NCBI GenBank assembly: GCA_014526335.1
Contig: JACTAT010000006.1
Coordinates: 1,938,738-2,002,737, forward strand
Reading direction: 5' to 3'
Length of the DNA: 64,000 nucleotides
From: Chrysaora quinquecirrha
Lineage: Eukaryota > Cnidaria > Scyphozoa > Semaeostomeae > Pelagiidae
In this document: in pieces, positions 1-9,878 of the stretch
Layout of the letters: each line of letters starts with the position of its first letter
Numbering within the stretch: position 1 is the stretch's first letter
The notes under the pieces: generated by a model
Databases searched by the model: none
Seen by the model: only the letters and a program-made list of their open reading frames with translations
Told to the model about the DNA's origin: nothing
Translations under genes and position numbers: made by a program

Positions 1-26
1 AAAAACCCCTATCAGCGCGGTTGGTC

Positions 27-442
27 GTATCACTTCTAAAAATGGCGTACGAGATGTATGGGATTTATAAATCGCTTTGTCTTTTGTGTTGTGATTTATG
101 GGATTCATTGAGATTTATAAAGATTTATGTGGGGTTTCTTCGATTTTTCTAGATATTTTGAAACTTTCCTTTGCAAAAAGGAGTTGTACGATGAATCTTA
201 AAATGACTTGACAATGGTCTCGAAAACTTTCGTTCAACTTTAGATTACGTCTTTGAAGAACACGGTCATATTTCTTTCTATCGTTGTCTTGTAGTCCTAC
301 ATCGATGAACCAAAACTTCTGCACATGCGCAGTAGCTAATACAAGAGATTTTTAAGAGATCTATAGGATTTATATGATTCAAAAGATCTGTGGGATTTAT
401 GAAGATTTATCGTCAAGGTGTACGAGATTTATGAAGTGATAC
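27..442. repeat. AT-rich element with short inverted ends
   Basis: The ends GTATCACTTC and GAAGTGATAC are inverted copies of each other, and the interior repeats the words GATTTATG and GGGATTTAT many times. No convincing coding frame is present. It looks like a non-autonomous element or a decayed low-complexity repeat. No target duplication is clear. Confidence 0.4.
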
Positions 443-469
443 ACCCCTCGCCTATCAGAGCCTCAGTAT

Positions 470-930
470 CCTCTGTGTGAAGGATGTTAGGTCGAATGAT
501 CCATGAAAGAGGGAAAGCAATCTTCAAAACCCGTACAAACAAAATTAGCTATCTTATTGAGCTGGATTCCATGTGAAAAAAATAAGATTTCAACATAAGA
601 GTTAAAGGTGCGCTCTTTTTGAACTTCATATCTTCCAGGAATTAATTCTTGAAATCCATCTGCCTTAACCTAAAAACCTGATATCATCAGAACATTTACT
701 TTGAATACGAATTCCGCAAAAGAAAAACTTCCAGAAAATGAGCAGACTTTGAACAGCACGCTGTTAGTGCCGAAGGAACTTTTCCAAGAATCATTTAAAT
801 ATCTCTGGAAAATATAACGCAATTCAAATTTCCAAACGCAGGTTTCTTAATTTCTGAGAGTTATCAACTGTGCGGAATACATCAGTTCTTCTCATTTAAT
901 ATCAAGAGTGTGGAGACCACTCGTTAATAA
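470..930 (+). repeat. Left copy of a duplicated non-coding segment
   Basis: This stretch is similar to 4745-5770. Shared words include AAAGGTGCGCTCTTTTTGA, the TTCCAG-AATTAATTCT stretch and GAATTCCGCAAAA. The right copy carries an insertion at about 4965-5631. It is upstream of the first receptor gene and marks the left part of the tandem duplication that gave two receptor genes. No coding potential is seen. Confidence 0.6.
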
Positions 931-956
931 AGCCGGAGTGAAAAAGACTTTTCGAT

Positions 957-1347
957 TACACGCTTTTTTTATAAGGAACCTACCTCAAGGCCTAGTTCTT
1001 AAAGTTCCTTATTTTTGGGCCTCTTTTGAGGCAATTGTAGTTCAAACAGTTCCTTAATAGTTCCTTAATTTTAACTGCACATACAGTGGTCTTTACATTT
1101 GCATGTGAGCAAAGCTCGAGACTACTCAAAGAAACATTGGATACATGCTTAACGTACAATTTATGTGATTTTCGACTGCAAATCAATGGAACCGGCTTTC
1201 TAATTCTTGATTATTTGCAATGATAAAAGTACTCAACATTCAAAAGTTCCTTAATGATTTTCTCTTTAGTAGTATAAGTTCTTTAAATTTACGGGCCTTC
1301 TACATGTAGGTTCCTTAAAAAGTGGTTCTTTATAAAACAAGCGTGTA
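957..1347. mobile_element. TA-flanked MITE, GGAAC subfamily
   Basis: It is bounded by TACACGCTTTTTTTATAAGG and the inverted right end finishing AAGCGTGTA. The interior carries many copies of the motif AAGGAAC or its complement GTTCCTT. There is no coding capacity, as expected of a MITE. It shares its centre (CACTGCAA-type words, a TTCCATTCATTTGCA-like stretch) with the element at 15360-16160, which lies in the opposite orientation. Confidence 0.75.
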
Positions 1348-1489
1348 ACAATTCGCCGTCAACATTCAGTCTTTCCGCCGCTCGCTGTTAATATCTGCAA
1401 AATAGTAGAAGCAGCCATATCATATGAATCGTAGCTGGACTACAATCTTGGGAAAAATATATTGGAACAGACTAAATAGTTTTGCTATT

Positions 1490-2160
1490 ACTGTAATTTA
1501 ATTGGTGCCGCAACTTTTTGGCGGTACTTGGGGCTGCGTCGTTGTTGTTGTTGTGAGAAGGTTGTTGCAGATGTTTGCAAAGAGTGGGAAGAAATTCAAT
1601 TAAGTTTAAGGGCAGTATCATAGTTGTAATTAAGGTGACAGGTGATCTTGGAGATGAAACTCTATTGGTCGGAACGAGCAATTATTAACTGTGTGCGCAT
1701 ATAAAGTCGACAGCTGTCGAATGTAGGATAAGTACAACGAGAAATCGTCAAGCAAAGAGTGGAATGAAGCTCTAGAGAGACGCAGGTACCTGGGTTAACT
1801 TCATGAGAAAAAGCGATCCTATTCTGTTCTGACTTTGTCAGGAAAATCACTACAGCAAAGAGCTTGATATTGATTGATCTTGAAGAGATCTGAGGCCCTT
1901 CATACGGGCTATTTTCAGAGCTACTGCTAACAGGAAAACGACCAAGTTTAAAGAAGATAAGTTCAGAAGCGCTGAATTCAGAGGAAGATACTACATCTGG
2001 AAGAGTCACAGCTCCATCCAACACCATCAAGTCGAACTGCAGAACGCCTCTTGAACTGAAAATAAAGCAATCAAAGCATCTTCTGAGGAAAAGAGGGCCC
2101 AACAAGTAACAACTCTGGTTGTTTGAGGAAAAAAGGGAGCTGCGATTTTCAAACACCGAA
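1490..2160 (+). repeat. Upstream region conserved between the two receptor copies
   Basis: It aligns with 8811-9878. Shared words include ATTGGTGC, GCAGTAT(C/T)ATAGTT, CAGGTGATCTTGGAGATGAAA and AAAGTCGACAGCTG. The two receptor genes were therefore duplicated together with several hundred bases of upstream DNA, which probably includes promoter and 5' UTR. A GTT-rich microsatellite is shared near the left end. Confidence 0.65.
1696..1706 (+). promoter_or_regulatory. Possible TATA element, receptor copy 1
   Basis: The TATA-like word CATATAAAG precedes the paralog-conserved block TCGACAGCTG. The equivalent site in copy 2 is ATATTTAAAG at 9419-9428. Position and conservation make it a promoter candidate for the downstream receptor, about 450 bases before the start codon. 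There is no transcript evidence. Confidence 0.3.
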
Positions 2161-3825
2161 ATGGATTCTGAACCAAACACTGACGGTGCCGTCGAGTACA
2201 TACTAGTTGGTGTAGGGGTAATAATCATTATATCGAACAGTGCGGAGCTCGGTATAATTATAAAAGGCAGAAGAACAATCAAAACATACGAGCAACTCCT
2301 CACAAGCCTTGCAATCGCTGACTTGCTCACTGGTCTACTATTGGTCGCTTTCCGAACTGACAAACTAATCAATCACCAAAACAAGGAAGATTCATTGGAT
2401 GGCAACATACTTTTCTGCCTCATTCTGACGACCGTAATGATCTCAATCCTGAGCTTGATGTCCATCTCCGTCGATCGCCTAATCTCCGTCAAGTACCCGA
2501 TAGTTCATCGTTCTTACGTGACATCTAAAAGAACATGGATCGTAGCCATTATTGAGTGGGTCATCGCTTGGCTGTTAGTACCGATTCCAATAATGGCGGG
2601 AAAATTAGGATGGGTTGAAGCAAAGAACATGGCACAACTTTACAGCAAGGTTAGTTTTTTCCATTTTCAAAAGATATTTTGATTGGTTCTAGGAACAATA
2701 CCTATTGTTTCTGAGGCAAATGATGCAATGTGATTGGTGCGGAAACTTTTGCTGCGACTAGTTTCACGACTGTAAGTATATGTCCGTCACCAAACGATAG
2801 CAAAAACTAGACTTATTACCTGAGTCGTTGTTATCGCTATTGAATTGACCTGCTGTAGTTTGAGCGATCTCATCTTAGTGTTAGCCTCAGTCTCATGAGC
2901 GATAACTGGGACTCAGGTAATAAGTCTAAGCAAAAACAACAGCGAGAGCACCGAGCGAAGAAGTGTGACGTATGCAGTCAGTCTACCTGTGTAGTTAGCC
3001 TAGGTAGAAAGCTTTTCTACAATCTGAAAACTCAGATACAGCAAACAGGGCTCATTTACGACACCTTAACATAAATTTTTGCTTTGCAGATAATGTTTGA
3101 ACTCATCATACACCCTCAAATCTGGTTTGACAAACAGAATTATCCTAGCAATGTTTTAAAAAAATTTTAAATTTTAGAAACATTTTCTATTTGCTACTGG
3201 TAGAAAAAAATTTTTGACGAGTAATGTTTTGCGATTAAGCCAAACGGTTAAGCATTTTCTTTCACAGAAAAGATTTCATCGTAAGACTAAGGCTGTCCGA
3301 GGGGAATTAGATGCGTCAAAAATCGCTCAATAGACGCGGCACACGCGACGTTTTCTATCCAATAAAGCTACAAGAGCAATACGTTAGAAATCTATCAAAC
3401 ATCATATGAACATAAAATGTTCTATTTTACAGGTCGTTGCGTGGTTTCTTCTGATATTTGGAGTCGCGAGTGGGCTTACGTACGTCGAGATTGCACGCAG
3501 TGTTTACACAAGACCACAAGTTGGCAGCACTTTCAGAAACCCGAATGCCGCGCGAGAAATCCGCAACAGAAAAACGGAGAAAGCTGTGCTGTCAACATGT
3601 GTGCTGGTGGTTACCGCGTACGTGGTTTTCACAGCGCCGTATGCCGTGCGGATTTTGAAAGGAAAGCAACCGCTGAAGGAGTTTTCTGGAATAATGTTGT
3701 TCTGCAATTCTCTGGTTAACCCCATGATCTACTTCTTCAAAGGTTATTTGGAACGGAAGATTCGAAAGATGAGTTTTAACCAGCAAAAGGTTGAGGCAAA
3801 GGCTGAGGAGATAAAATTACGCTAA
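2161..3825 (+). CDS. Class A (rhodopsin-family) GPCR, tandem copy 1
   Basis: Two exons, 2161-2649 and 3433-3825, join in phase 0 (AAG|gttagt ... ttacag|GTC) to give 293 residues. Seven hydrophobic segments are visible. Landmarks are N in TM1 (ISNSAEL), D in TM2 (SLAIADLL), DRL in place of DRY after TM3, W in TM4, P in TM6 (FTAPY) and NPMIY in TM7, then a short basic tail. The N-terminus is only about 12 residues. The second extracellular loop is very short and has no cysteine, and there is no cysteine at the usual top-of-TM3 position, so the canonical disulfide is absent; this is seen in the melanocortin/lipid-receptor (MECA) group. A TTG-initiated extension upstream is not needed, since the ATG at 2161 aligns with copy 2. 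The ligand is unknown. The sister gene is at 9879-11981. Confidence 0.85.
2808..2928. mobile_element. Hairpin MITE, TAGACTTATTACC family
   Basis: The ends TAGACTTATTACCTGAGTC and its inverted copy ending TAATAAGTCTA enclose about 80 bases with GAGCGATCTCA-type words. It lies in the intron of receptor copy 1. Complete relatives are at 4103-4238, 8562-8698, 30806-30947 and 42326-42458. Partial ones are near 4005-4075, 14905-14965 and 46680-46749. Confidence 0.75.
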
Positions 3826-4102
3826 GAGATTGCTTCTAGCGATGACATCAAGCATTTGATTTAATATTTAAAAGATTTCATATTATTTTCATATTTTCAT
3901 ATTTTTTTTTCACGACAGAAAGTACTTCATTTGATTTAATATTTAAAATTTGGGGATGATACTAGATCCTTCTTGCACATTAACTTTATAGTACTATAGC
4001 CTTATCATGCGAGTCCCAGTTATCGCTAATCAAACTGAGACTAACGCAAAACCGCGGTCACTCACAAAATTTGCGAACAATTGGCGAACTTTTATTGGAC
4101 TG

Positions 4103-4238
4103 TAGACTTATTACCTAAGTCCCAGTTATGGCTCACGAAACCGAGACTAACACCAAAGTGAGATCGCTCAAACTGTAGTTGTAGTTGGGTGTCGGGGTAG
4201 TGGAGGAGCGGTAACTAACGACATAGGTAATAAGTCTA
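4103..4238. mobile_element. Hairpin MITE, TAGACTTATTACC family
   Basis: It has the same inverted ends as 2808-2928 (TAGACTTATTACCTAAGTC ... GGTAATAAGTCTA). It is non-coding and lies just beyond receptor copy 1. Confidence 0.7.
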
Positions 4239-4439
4239 ATTTGACTGGCCGCATAAAAACTGCTACGCAATGAAACGAGGCTTGTTCACTTCAACGTCAC
4301 AGACCTGAGCCCTCTTCGGCGATCATTTTAGGACTAAATCTCGCACAACGTGTCGAAAAGCTTTATTGGAAGGAACGTTTTGTACAACAGAAGGTTAGCT
4401 AAGCTAAGTTTTAGATAAAGAAACGTTGTTTTTAAAGGC

Positions 4440-4700
4440 GTCTGAGCGTCAATTTTGCGCAATGCCCAGTACAGTAGCCTCTGTAAGATGGACGCTATTT
4501 GGGATAGGACTGAATGACGAAAACAGCTAACTCAGTGGCTTTGCCGTCACAGTGATGGATACAGTATCCTCTGTGCGATGAACGCTATTTGGGATAACAG
4601 GACTGAACGATAAAAACATCTAGCCCAGTGACTTTTCCGTCACAGTGATGATAGACTGCAATCGCGAAACCCTATCTCCCTTAGCAGAGAAAGTCGTTCT
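4440..4700 (+). repeat. Direct repeat of about 110 bases, two units
   Basis: The words GACGCTATTTGGGATA, GACTGAA and CCGTCACAGTGATG each occur twice at about 110-base spacing (about 4460-4560 and 4561-4655). CTCCCTTAGCA also repeats next to them. No gene is seen between the receptor and this point. Confidence 0.55.
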
Positions 4701-4744
4701 CCCTTAGCATGGAGATCCTTTTCATTGGCAGGGCAGTGAAGATG

Positions 4745-5770
4745 TTTGGGCAATGCGCAGTATCCTCTGAGTGATGTATGTTAGGCGAACTGATCCATTA
4801 AAGTGGGAAATCAATCTTCCAAAAGCCGAACAAGAAGCGAAATGTCTTCGTGATCTGGTAGCTTTCCATGTCAAAAAAAACAAAACTTCAACATGATCAC
4901 TAAAGGTGCGCTCTTTTTGACTGTCATAACTTCCAGAAATTAATTCTCGAAACCCACACGGGGGGGTTCTTTCATAGTAAAGGTACCTGGGGATGTGCCG
5001 CGGTATACTTTTTTAGACTTCTAGTCCAGCCATTCTACTTTTATTTTCTAGATTTATTTTCCGTATTCTTATTAGTGTTACTGTTATTGTTAAAAATTCA
5101 TTTCTATTTTAGAAGAGTTGTTGTTAAGCCAGGGCACTCGACTCGAAAGCTCTACTTAGAGTTCTTTTCGAGTGTCCCAAGCAACTATAGTAGAGATATT
5201 TGATTTTGTCAAATAATTAAACTTTAAGCGTTCTTATCTTTAACTAAGTATTATATTTGGACATTTAATCGTAAGTTGCTTGAAAATTAATGAAATGAAA
5301 AAATGAAAGCCAAGGGTATACTTTTTGGAAATTTTTGCCTAGCAAAGTGTATCATATTTAGCAATTGAGCGGCCATGCTTTCGTCTTGAGTAGCCTTGGA
5401 AAGTAGAAATTTCATCGTAAACATTTCTAAAAGAAACTGGTAAAAGGAATAAGTCTATCTTTGAATTTTCCAACTTATGACCAACAATTTCGAGCGTATT
5501 TGTCTAGCCAAGGGTATCATATTGATAGAAATAGGTCTGGCCAAGGGTATATCATTTTCGCTTAAAAATTATTCTAGCCAACGGTAAAATTTTGAATATG
5601 CCAGCGGCGACCCCCACCCACCCCGTGGAACGCCATCTGCCTAACTTAAAAACCTACCGCAACCAGCAGATTGGCTTCGAATAAGAATTCCGCAAAATGA
5701 ACACTTCCAGGAAAGAAGTAGAATTTAAATTCCTAATTTCTGAGAGTTATTAATTGGGCTGAAGAGATCA
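4745..5770 (+). repeat. Right copy of the duplicated upstream segment, interrupted
   Basis: It aligns with 470-930 but is split by about 670 bases of foreign sequence. It marks the start of the second duplication unit, which contains receptor copy 2. Confidence 0.6.
4965..5631. mobile_element. G-run/C-run bounded insertion
   Basis: It opens with ACGGGGGGG and closes with CCCCCACCCACCCCGTGG, so its ends are inverted copies. The word CCAAGGGTAT or close variants repeats inside. The paralogous stretch at 470-930 lacks it, which shows directly that it is an insertion. It shares the layout of elements at 13441-13752, 33249-33642 and 45539-46005, including a GA(C/T)GTGCC word behind the G-run. Confidence 0.6.
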
Positions 5771-5874
5771 GGTTTTTATTAAATATCGTGATTCACGAAT
5801 ATGAAGATCGATCAGGTTGGATCCGTCCTTGTGTAAAGCGATCTGAATTGGATCTGTTCCAGTGTCAATGCCAG

Positions 5875-6036
5875 CAGAAATGGTCACGGATCCGAAATTG
5901 GATCCGTACCCATTTGGATCCGTATTGGATCCGTACCCATTTGGATCCGTATTGGATCCGTACCCATTTGTATCCGAAATTGGATCCGTACCCATTTCGA
6001 TCCGTATTGGATCCGTACCAACTTGGATCCGTGTTA
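5875..6036 (+). repeat. Tandem repeat of TTGGATCCGTACCCAT units
   Basis: About ten GGATCCGTA-type words follow one another, mostly as a composite unit of TTGGATCCGTACCCATT plus TGGATCCGTA. All three + frames and the - frame stay open, but the predicted peptides (repeated DPYWIRTHL or similar) are a consequence of the repeat, not evidence of a gene. Confidence 0.8.
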
Positions 6037-6173
6037 GTAAACGGGGTCCTAAGATATTTATATTCATTATATATTAATTATTTCAAAGCTAAATAATCTG
6101 AACCCGTCGTTCATGAAAGATTAATGTTTAGAAAAGCATGTAAGCCATGATCTCCGGATAACTAATCCATTGC

Positions 6174-6480
6174 AAATTCCGAAGGGTAAAACAACTAATT
6201 ATGGCATTAAATCTTTAAGTTTTCAAGGACCCAAAATCTGGATCTCTCTTCCAGCTGAAATCAAGTCAGCCAGAAATAACAAAGAGTTCAAAAACTGATA
6301 AAAACATGGTTCTTAAATAAAAAATGCGCATGTTCGTTTTGCAATAAATGATTCTTTGATGCGGTCTATGAAGTTGCTTCATGTTAGTGTGAATTAGTGT
6401 TTATCACTATTGTATTAAACTAACGTTAACAATTACAAAAAAAATTAATTATTAATTATTATCCTTGTAACTTGTTTTGT
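6174..6480 (+). pseudogene. Remnant of the 3' end of a LINE reverse transcriptase
   Basis: The frame from 6174 to the TGA at 6298 reads about 41 residues, including the words TNYGIKSLSFQGPKIW and SLPAEIK. This matches the usual C-terminal signature of non-LTR retrotransposon ORF2 proteins (YG...F.Y.GP.LWN.LP..IK). The sequence after the stop to about 6480 could be its 3' UTR. The upstream frame is broken, so this is a 5'-truncated dead copy. Confidence 0.65.
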
Positions 6481-6645
6481 TGTAAACAGTAGACCATGTA
6501 TCTTATGATATTGTGTCGAAATGAAAAAAAAAGATATAACAGATATTGACATAGATATTGGTGCCGGGACGGTCAAACAATTGTTTTTAGTTTTTCATGG
6601 GCCTAAGCTTGAGCGATCCAAATCAAAGGTTTGTTGTCGCAAAAA

Positions 6646-6703
6646 TAGCCTGTGTTCCAGTCCACCCAACACACTAATCGGTGGTTGGACTGGAACACAG
6701 GCT
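6646..6703. repeat. Perfect short hairpin
   Basis: AGCCTGTGTTCCAGTCCA and its exact reverse complement are separated by a short AT-containing loop. It could be a mini-MITE core, and it would form a stable hairpin in RNA or extruded DNA. Confidence 0.75.
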
Positions 6704-6799
6704 ATCGCAAAAACAGTTGCTGTCGTTGTTCTCGTGAAATTGTGAACATTGTGCAAAACTTTGTCTTGTTTTTTTTTTTTGACGATTTTCAAAAGCTAC

Positions 6800-7223
6800 T
6801 ACACTCATTTTTTTTATAAGAAACCGTTTATAAGAAACCGTAGGGCCAGATTTTCAAAACTTAAGAAACTTTGGTAGGAGATTTTGTGTGAACCAAAAAA
6901 GTTAAGAAACTTTTTATATTTTTCTTTATCGAGAAAAACAACTGCCACACTTCAGTCCCACAGAACATTAGCTTCTAACGTGTTTGGTTTTGTTCCTAGT
7001 TCAGTTTGGTTACAAGTAAGATATTTTAGCTTTATTTTTGCTTCTCTATGTCCAATTCATGTTTGGCAGTGATAGAAAATAAAGAAACGACGGTATAAGA
7101 AGGAAAATTAGGTTTTTGTGCTAAGAAACTTGCTAAGAAACTTTTCGTACCATAATTGGGGTGAAAGCTAAGAAACTCTGGTACGAAGATTTAGCATAGT
7201 TTCTTATAAAAAAAATGAGTGTA
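6800..7223. mobile_element. TA-flanked MITE, GAAAC subfamily
   Basis: Its ends are TACACTCATTTTTTTTATAAG and TTATAAAAAAAATGAGTGTA. The motif AAGAAAC or its complement GTTTCTT repeats throughout the interior, for example TTATAAGAAACCG twice at the left end. It is non-coding. Confidence 0.75.
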
Positions 7224-7304
7224 CTCAGAGATGCCTCCCGATGCAACTCATGATATCCTTCCACGCTACTGAATATCCTCCACACTACTGCACATCCCTC
7301 GCAC

Positions 7305-7696
7305 TAGACGTTTTTTTTTTATAACAAAACCTGGCTCGGGGCCTAGTTCTAAAAGTTTCTTAATATTTGGCTCAATTTTAGTTCCAAAAGTTTCTTAACA
7401 GTTTCTTAAATTAATGGAAATAAATTGCAGTAAAAATGATAAAAAACGTGAATATAGCAAGCAAATTATTAATATTATTGTATTACAAAGAATTAGCCAT
7501 GCTGGTGCGAGAAATCGCGCGGAAATGCTTGAGAATTGATTACTACGTCCACAAATGTGAAATCAGTATGTTGGAAAACTGACACAAAAATTTCTTAAAG
7601 TTTCTTAAGTCCTTCTTCCTAGCTCTAAAAGTTACTTAACTTTTGGGGTGTCTAGTTCTAGGTTTCTTAAAAACCGGTTTCTTATAAAAAATTGTA
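7305..7696. mobile_element. MITE, GAAAC subfamily, decayed ends
   Basis: The interior (TAGTTCTAAAAGTTTCTTAA, AACAGTTTCTTAA, GGTTTCTTATAAA) matches the element at 53243-53620, but the outer inverted ends are degraded here. Confidence 0.6.
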
Positions 7697-7805
7697 CTGC
7701 ACACAAGTTGTATGAGCTGGTTTCTGATAAAAAAACCTGTTTTCTAAGAGCAAAGAGGACGCGAATGAATGAACCTTTTTCATGTGTGGGAAAATGTGTC
7801 CTAAT

Positions 7806-8190
7806 TGCATCAACATATGCGAGAATCGTATCAAAATTTGGTTGAAAAACAGATGATTTTTTCATTTTACAGACGACCTCGTGGAAAAAAGAATATATAT
7901 AAACAGTTCAACTGTGAATACAGTGGGTCATAATGTCTCTAAAGTACAATAAAGCCCGCGAATAAAACTAAGGCCTGGCTAAACTAGGAGACATTTTCCG
8001 CGCGACATACGCGAGAGTCGTATCAAAATTTGGTTGATAAACAGATGAGTTTTTCATTTTACAGACTACCTCATGGAAAAATAGAATATATAAACAGTTA
8101 AACTATGAATACAGTGGGTCACACTGTCTCTAAAGTACACTACAACCCACGAATAAACTTAAGGCCTGGCTAAACTAGGAGACATGTCGC
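7806..8190 (+). repeat. Tandem duplication, two units of about 190 bases
   Basis: The block from GAGAATCGTATCAAAATTTG through AAGGCCTGGCTAAACTAGG occurs twice (about 7806-7998 and 8011-8190), with a few per cent divergence. The second unit runs into the element starting at 8168. Confidence 0.65.
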
Positions 8191-8420
8191 GCGCGACATT
8201 GATGTCCCCTCGGTGTCTTTCAGTTTAACCACTTCGGAAACTCTGTAGCGCGCGGAAAAATTTGTAAAAAGAGACGCGCAAATGTTTCTGGGAGACAGCA
8301 GAAACATTTCTTGTTTCCGCGACATGCAAATGACTCGGGGGACATGTCACTCGCATGTTTAGCCACCCTGGGAGACACGCCGAATACAATGCCACGCGCG
8401 AAAAGTCTCCTAGTTTAGCT
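8168..8420. mobile_element. MITE, GGCTAAACTAGGAGACA family
   Basis: The inverted ends are GGCTAAACTAGGAGACATG and CTCCTAGTTTAGC. The interior contains TTTCTGGGAGACA and GACATG words. Related copies are at 11283-11545 and about 32090-32330. Confidence 0.65.
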
Positions 8421-8561
8421 ATAGCTTTACTAGACTTGATATTAGAAACCATTTTGAAAAAATATTCAATCCACTCCAACGAAAACCTGCTTCAACTTAA
8501 ACTATTTTATTAGTAACCTCGTTTTGGAATAAGCCGTGTGCGCAACTTACATGGGCCTAGG

Positions 8562-8698
8562 TAGACTTATTACCTGAGTCCCAGTTATCGCTCATGAGAC
8601 CGAGGCTAACACTAAAATGAGATCGCTCAAACTGATAGTTGTAGCGGGGTGTCAATGTGGTGGCGGAGCGGAAACTAACGACTCAAGCAATAAGTCTA
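8562..8698. mobile_element. Hairpin MITE, TAGACTTATTACC family
   Basis: The ends TAGACTTATTACCTGAGTC and GCAATAAGTCTA are inverted. The left half is nearly identical to the other family members. Confidence 0.7.
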
Positions 8699-8810
8699 GG
8701 GCCTAGCCTTGTCACACAAGTAGTCTCATTACACACGACTCGTTTCTCTCAGTGTTGTTGCTGTTGTTGCTTTTTACAATCGCTGCCTTGGAAGAATCAA
8801 ATTAATTGAA

Positions 8811-9878
8811 TCAAATTGGTGCAGCCACTTTTTTGGCAGAAATGGGGGCTGTGTTGTTGTTGTTGTTGTGAGAATGTTGTTCCTGCTGTTTGCAGGGAGT
8901 GGAGGAAAATTCAGAGTTATTTTTAACGTGCAGTTCTACACAAATGTGCAGCTGTAAGAAATATTTTGCAGTTCTACAAGATAAATTGTACAGTGGAGAA
9001 ATTGGCATGAAATATAATTCATACTCTTTAATCAAACAAAGTACTTGTTACCCTATATCAAGATAATCAACGGTGAATTGCTTGCATAAATCGGTAAAAT
9101 AGCTTGGTCTCATAGATTTTGCATATTCGAGTCACAAAATGACCACCAGAGCGATTCTAGACACATAAAATTTAGAAATTATAGCATGCATATAACCCAT
9201 AACTGAGTGCATTTTGTTCTATTCGTACAATATTTGTTAAATTTTACTGTCTAAGCATCTTGGCTTATAAGGAGTAAGGACATTAATTCTGAATTTTTGT
9301 AAACAAAAAACACCTAGAAGAAATTTAATTGAGGCTAACGGCAGTATTATAGTTACAGGTGATCTTGGAGATGAAACCCTACTGGTCGAAACGTCGGTTG
9401 ATTAACTGTGAGTGCGTGCATATTTAAAGTCGACAGCTGCCGAATTTAGGACAGAAGTACAGCGAGATTTAGTGAAGTAAAGACAAAAATGAAGTTCAAG
9501 AGAGTCAGGCGTACCTGCTTTAAATTTATTAGAAATAGAGATTATATTCAGCCTGACTTTATCAGGAAAGCCTCCAGAGCAGAAAGCTTAATATTGATTA
9601 ATCTTGAAGAGACCTGAGACCCTTCAAACGAGCTGTTTTGAAACTCACTAATAATAAGACAACATTAAAGTGTAGAGAAGAAAAATTCAGAGGCTCTGAA
9701 TTCAGAGGACGATAGCTAATACGTCTGGAAGAGTCGCCGCTCCATCCAGTGCCGAACTGCATAAGGACTTCTGAACTGAAAAGAAAGAGAGCTAAGCACC
9801 TACTGAGACACATAAGATCCCAAAAGTAACAACTCTGTGCATTTGAGGAAGAAAGGATTTGCGATTTTCAAAACCGAA
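8811..9878 (+). repeat. Second copy of the receptor upstream region
   Basis: It is the partner of 1490-2160 and is longer because of an unrelated stretch at about 8920-9320. The TATA-like word ATATTTAAAG is at 9419-9428, directly before the conserved TCGACAGCTG. Confidence 0.6.

Noticed and set aside
2119..2160. N-terminal extension of receptor 1 from a TTG codon
   Set aside because: A non-ATG start is unnecessary; the ATG at 2161 aligns exactly with the ATG of copy 2 and upstream similarity drops in the extension.
3417..3725. Overlapping frames in receptor exon 2 (also 11591-11875)
   Set aside because: Shadow frames of a conserved coding exon; both paralogs keep the receptor frame and the shadows have no support.
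5768..6096. Repeat protein with DPYWIRTHL units
   Set aside because: All frames through the GGATCCGTA array are open; there is no start context, no flanking domain and no preference for one frame.
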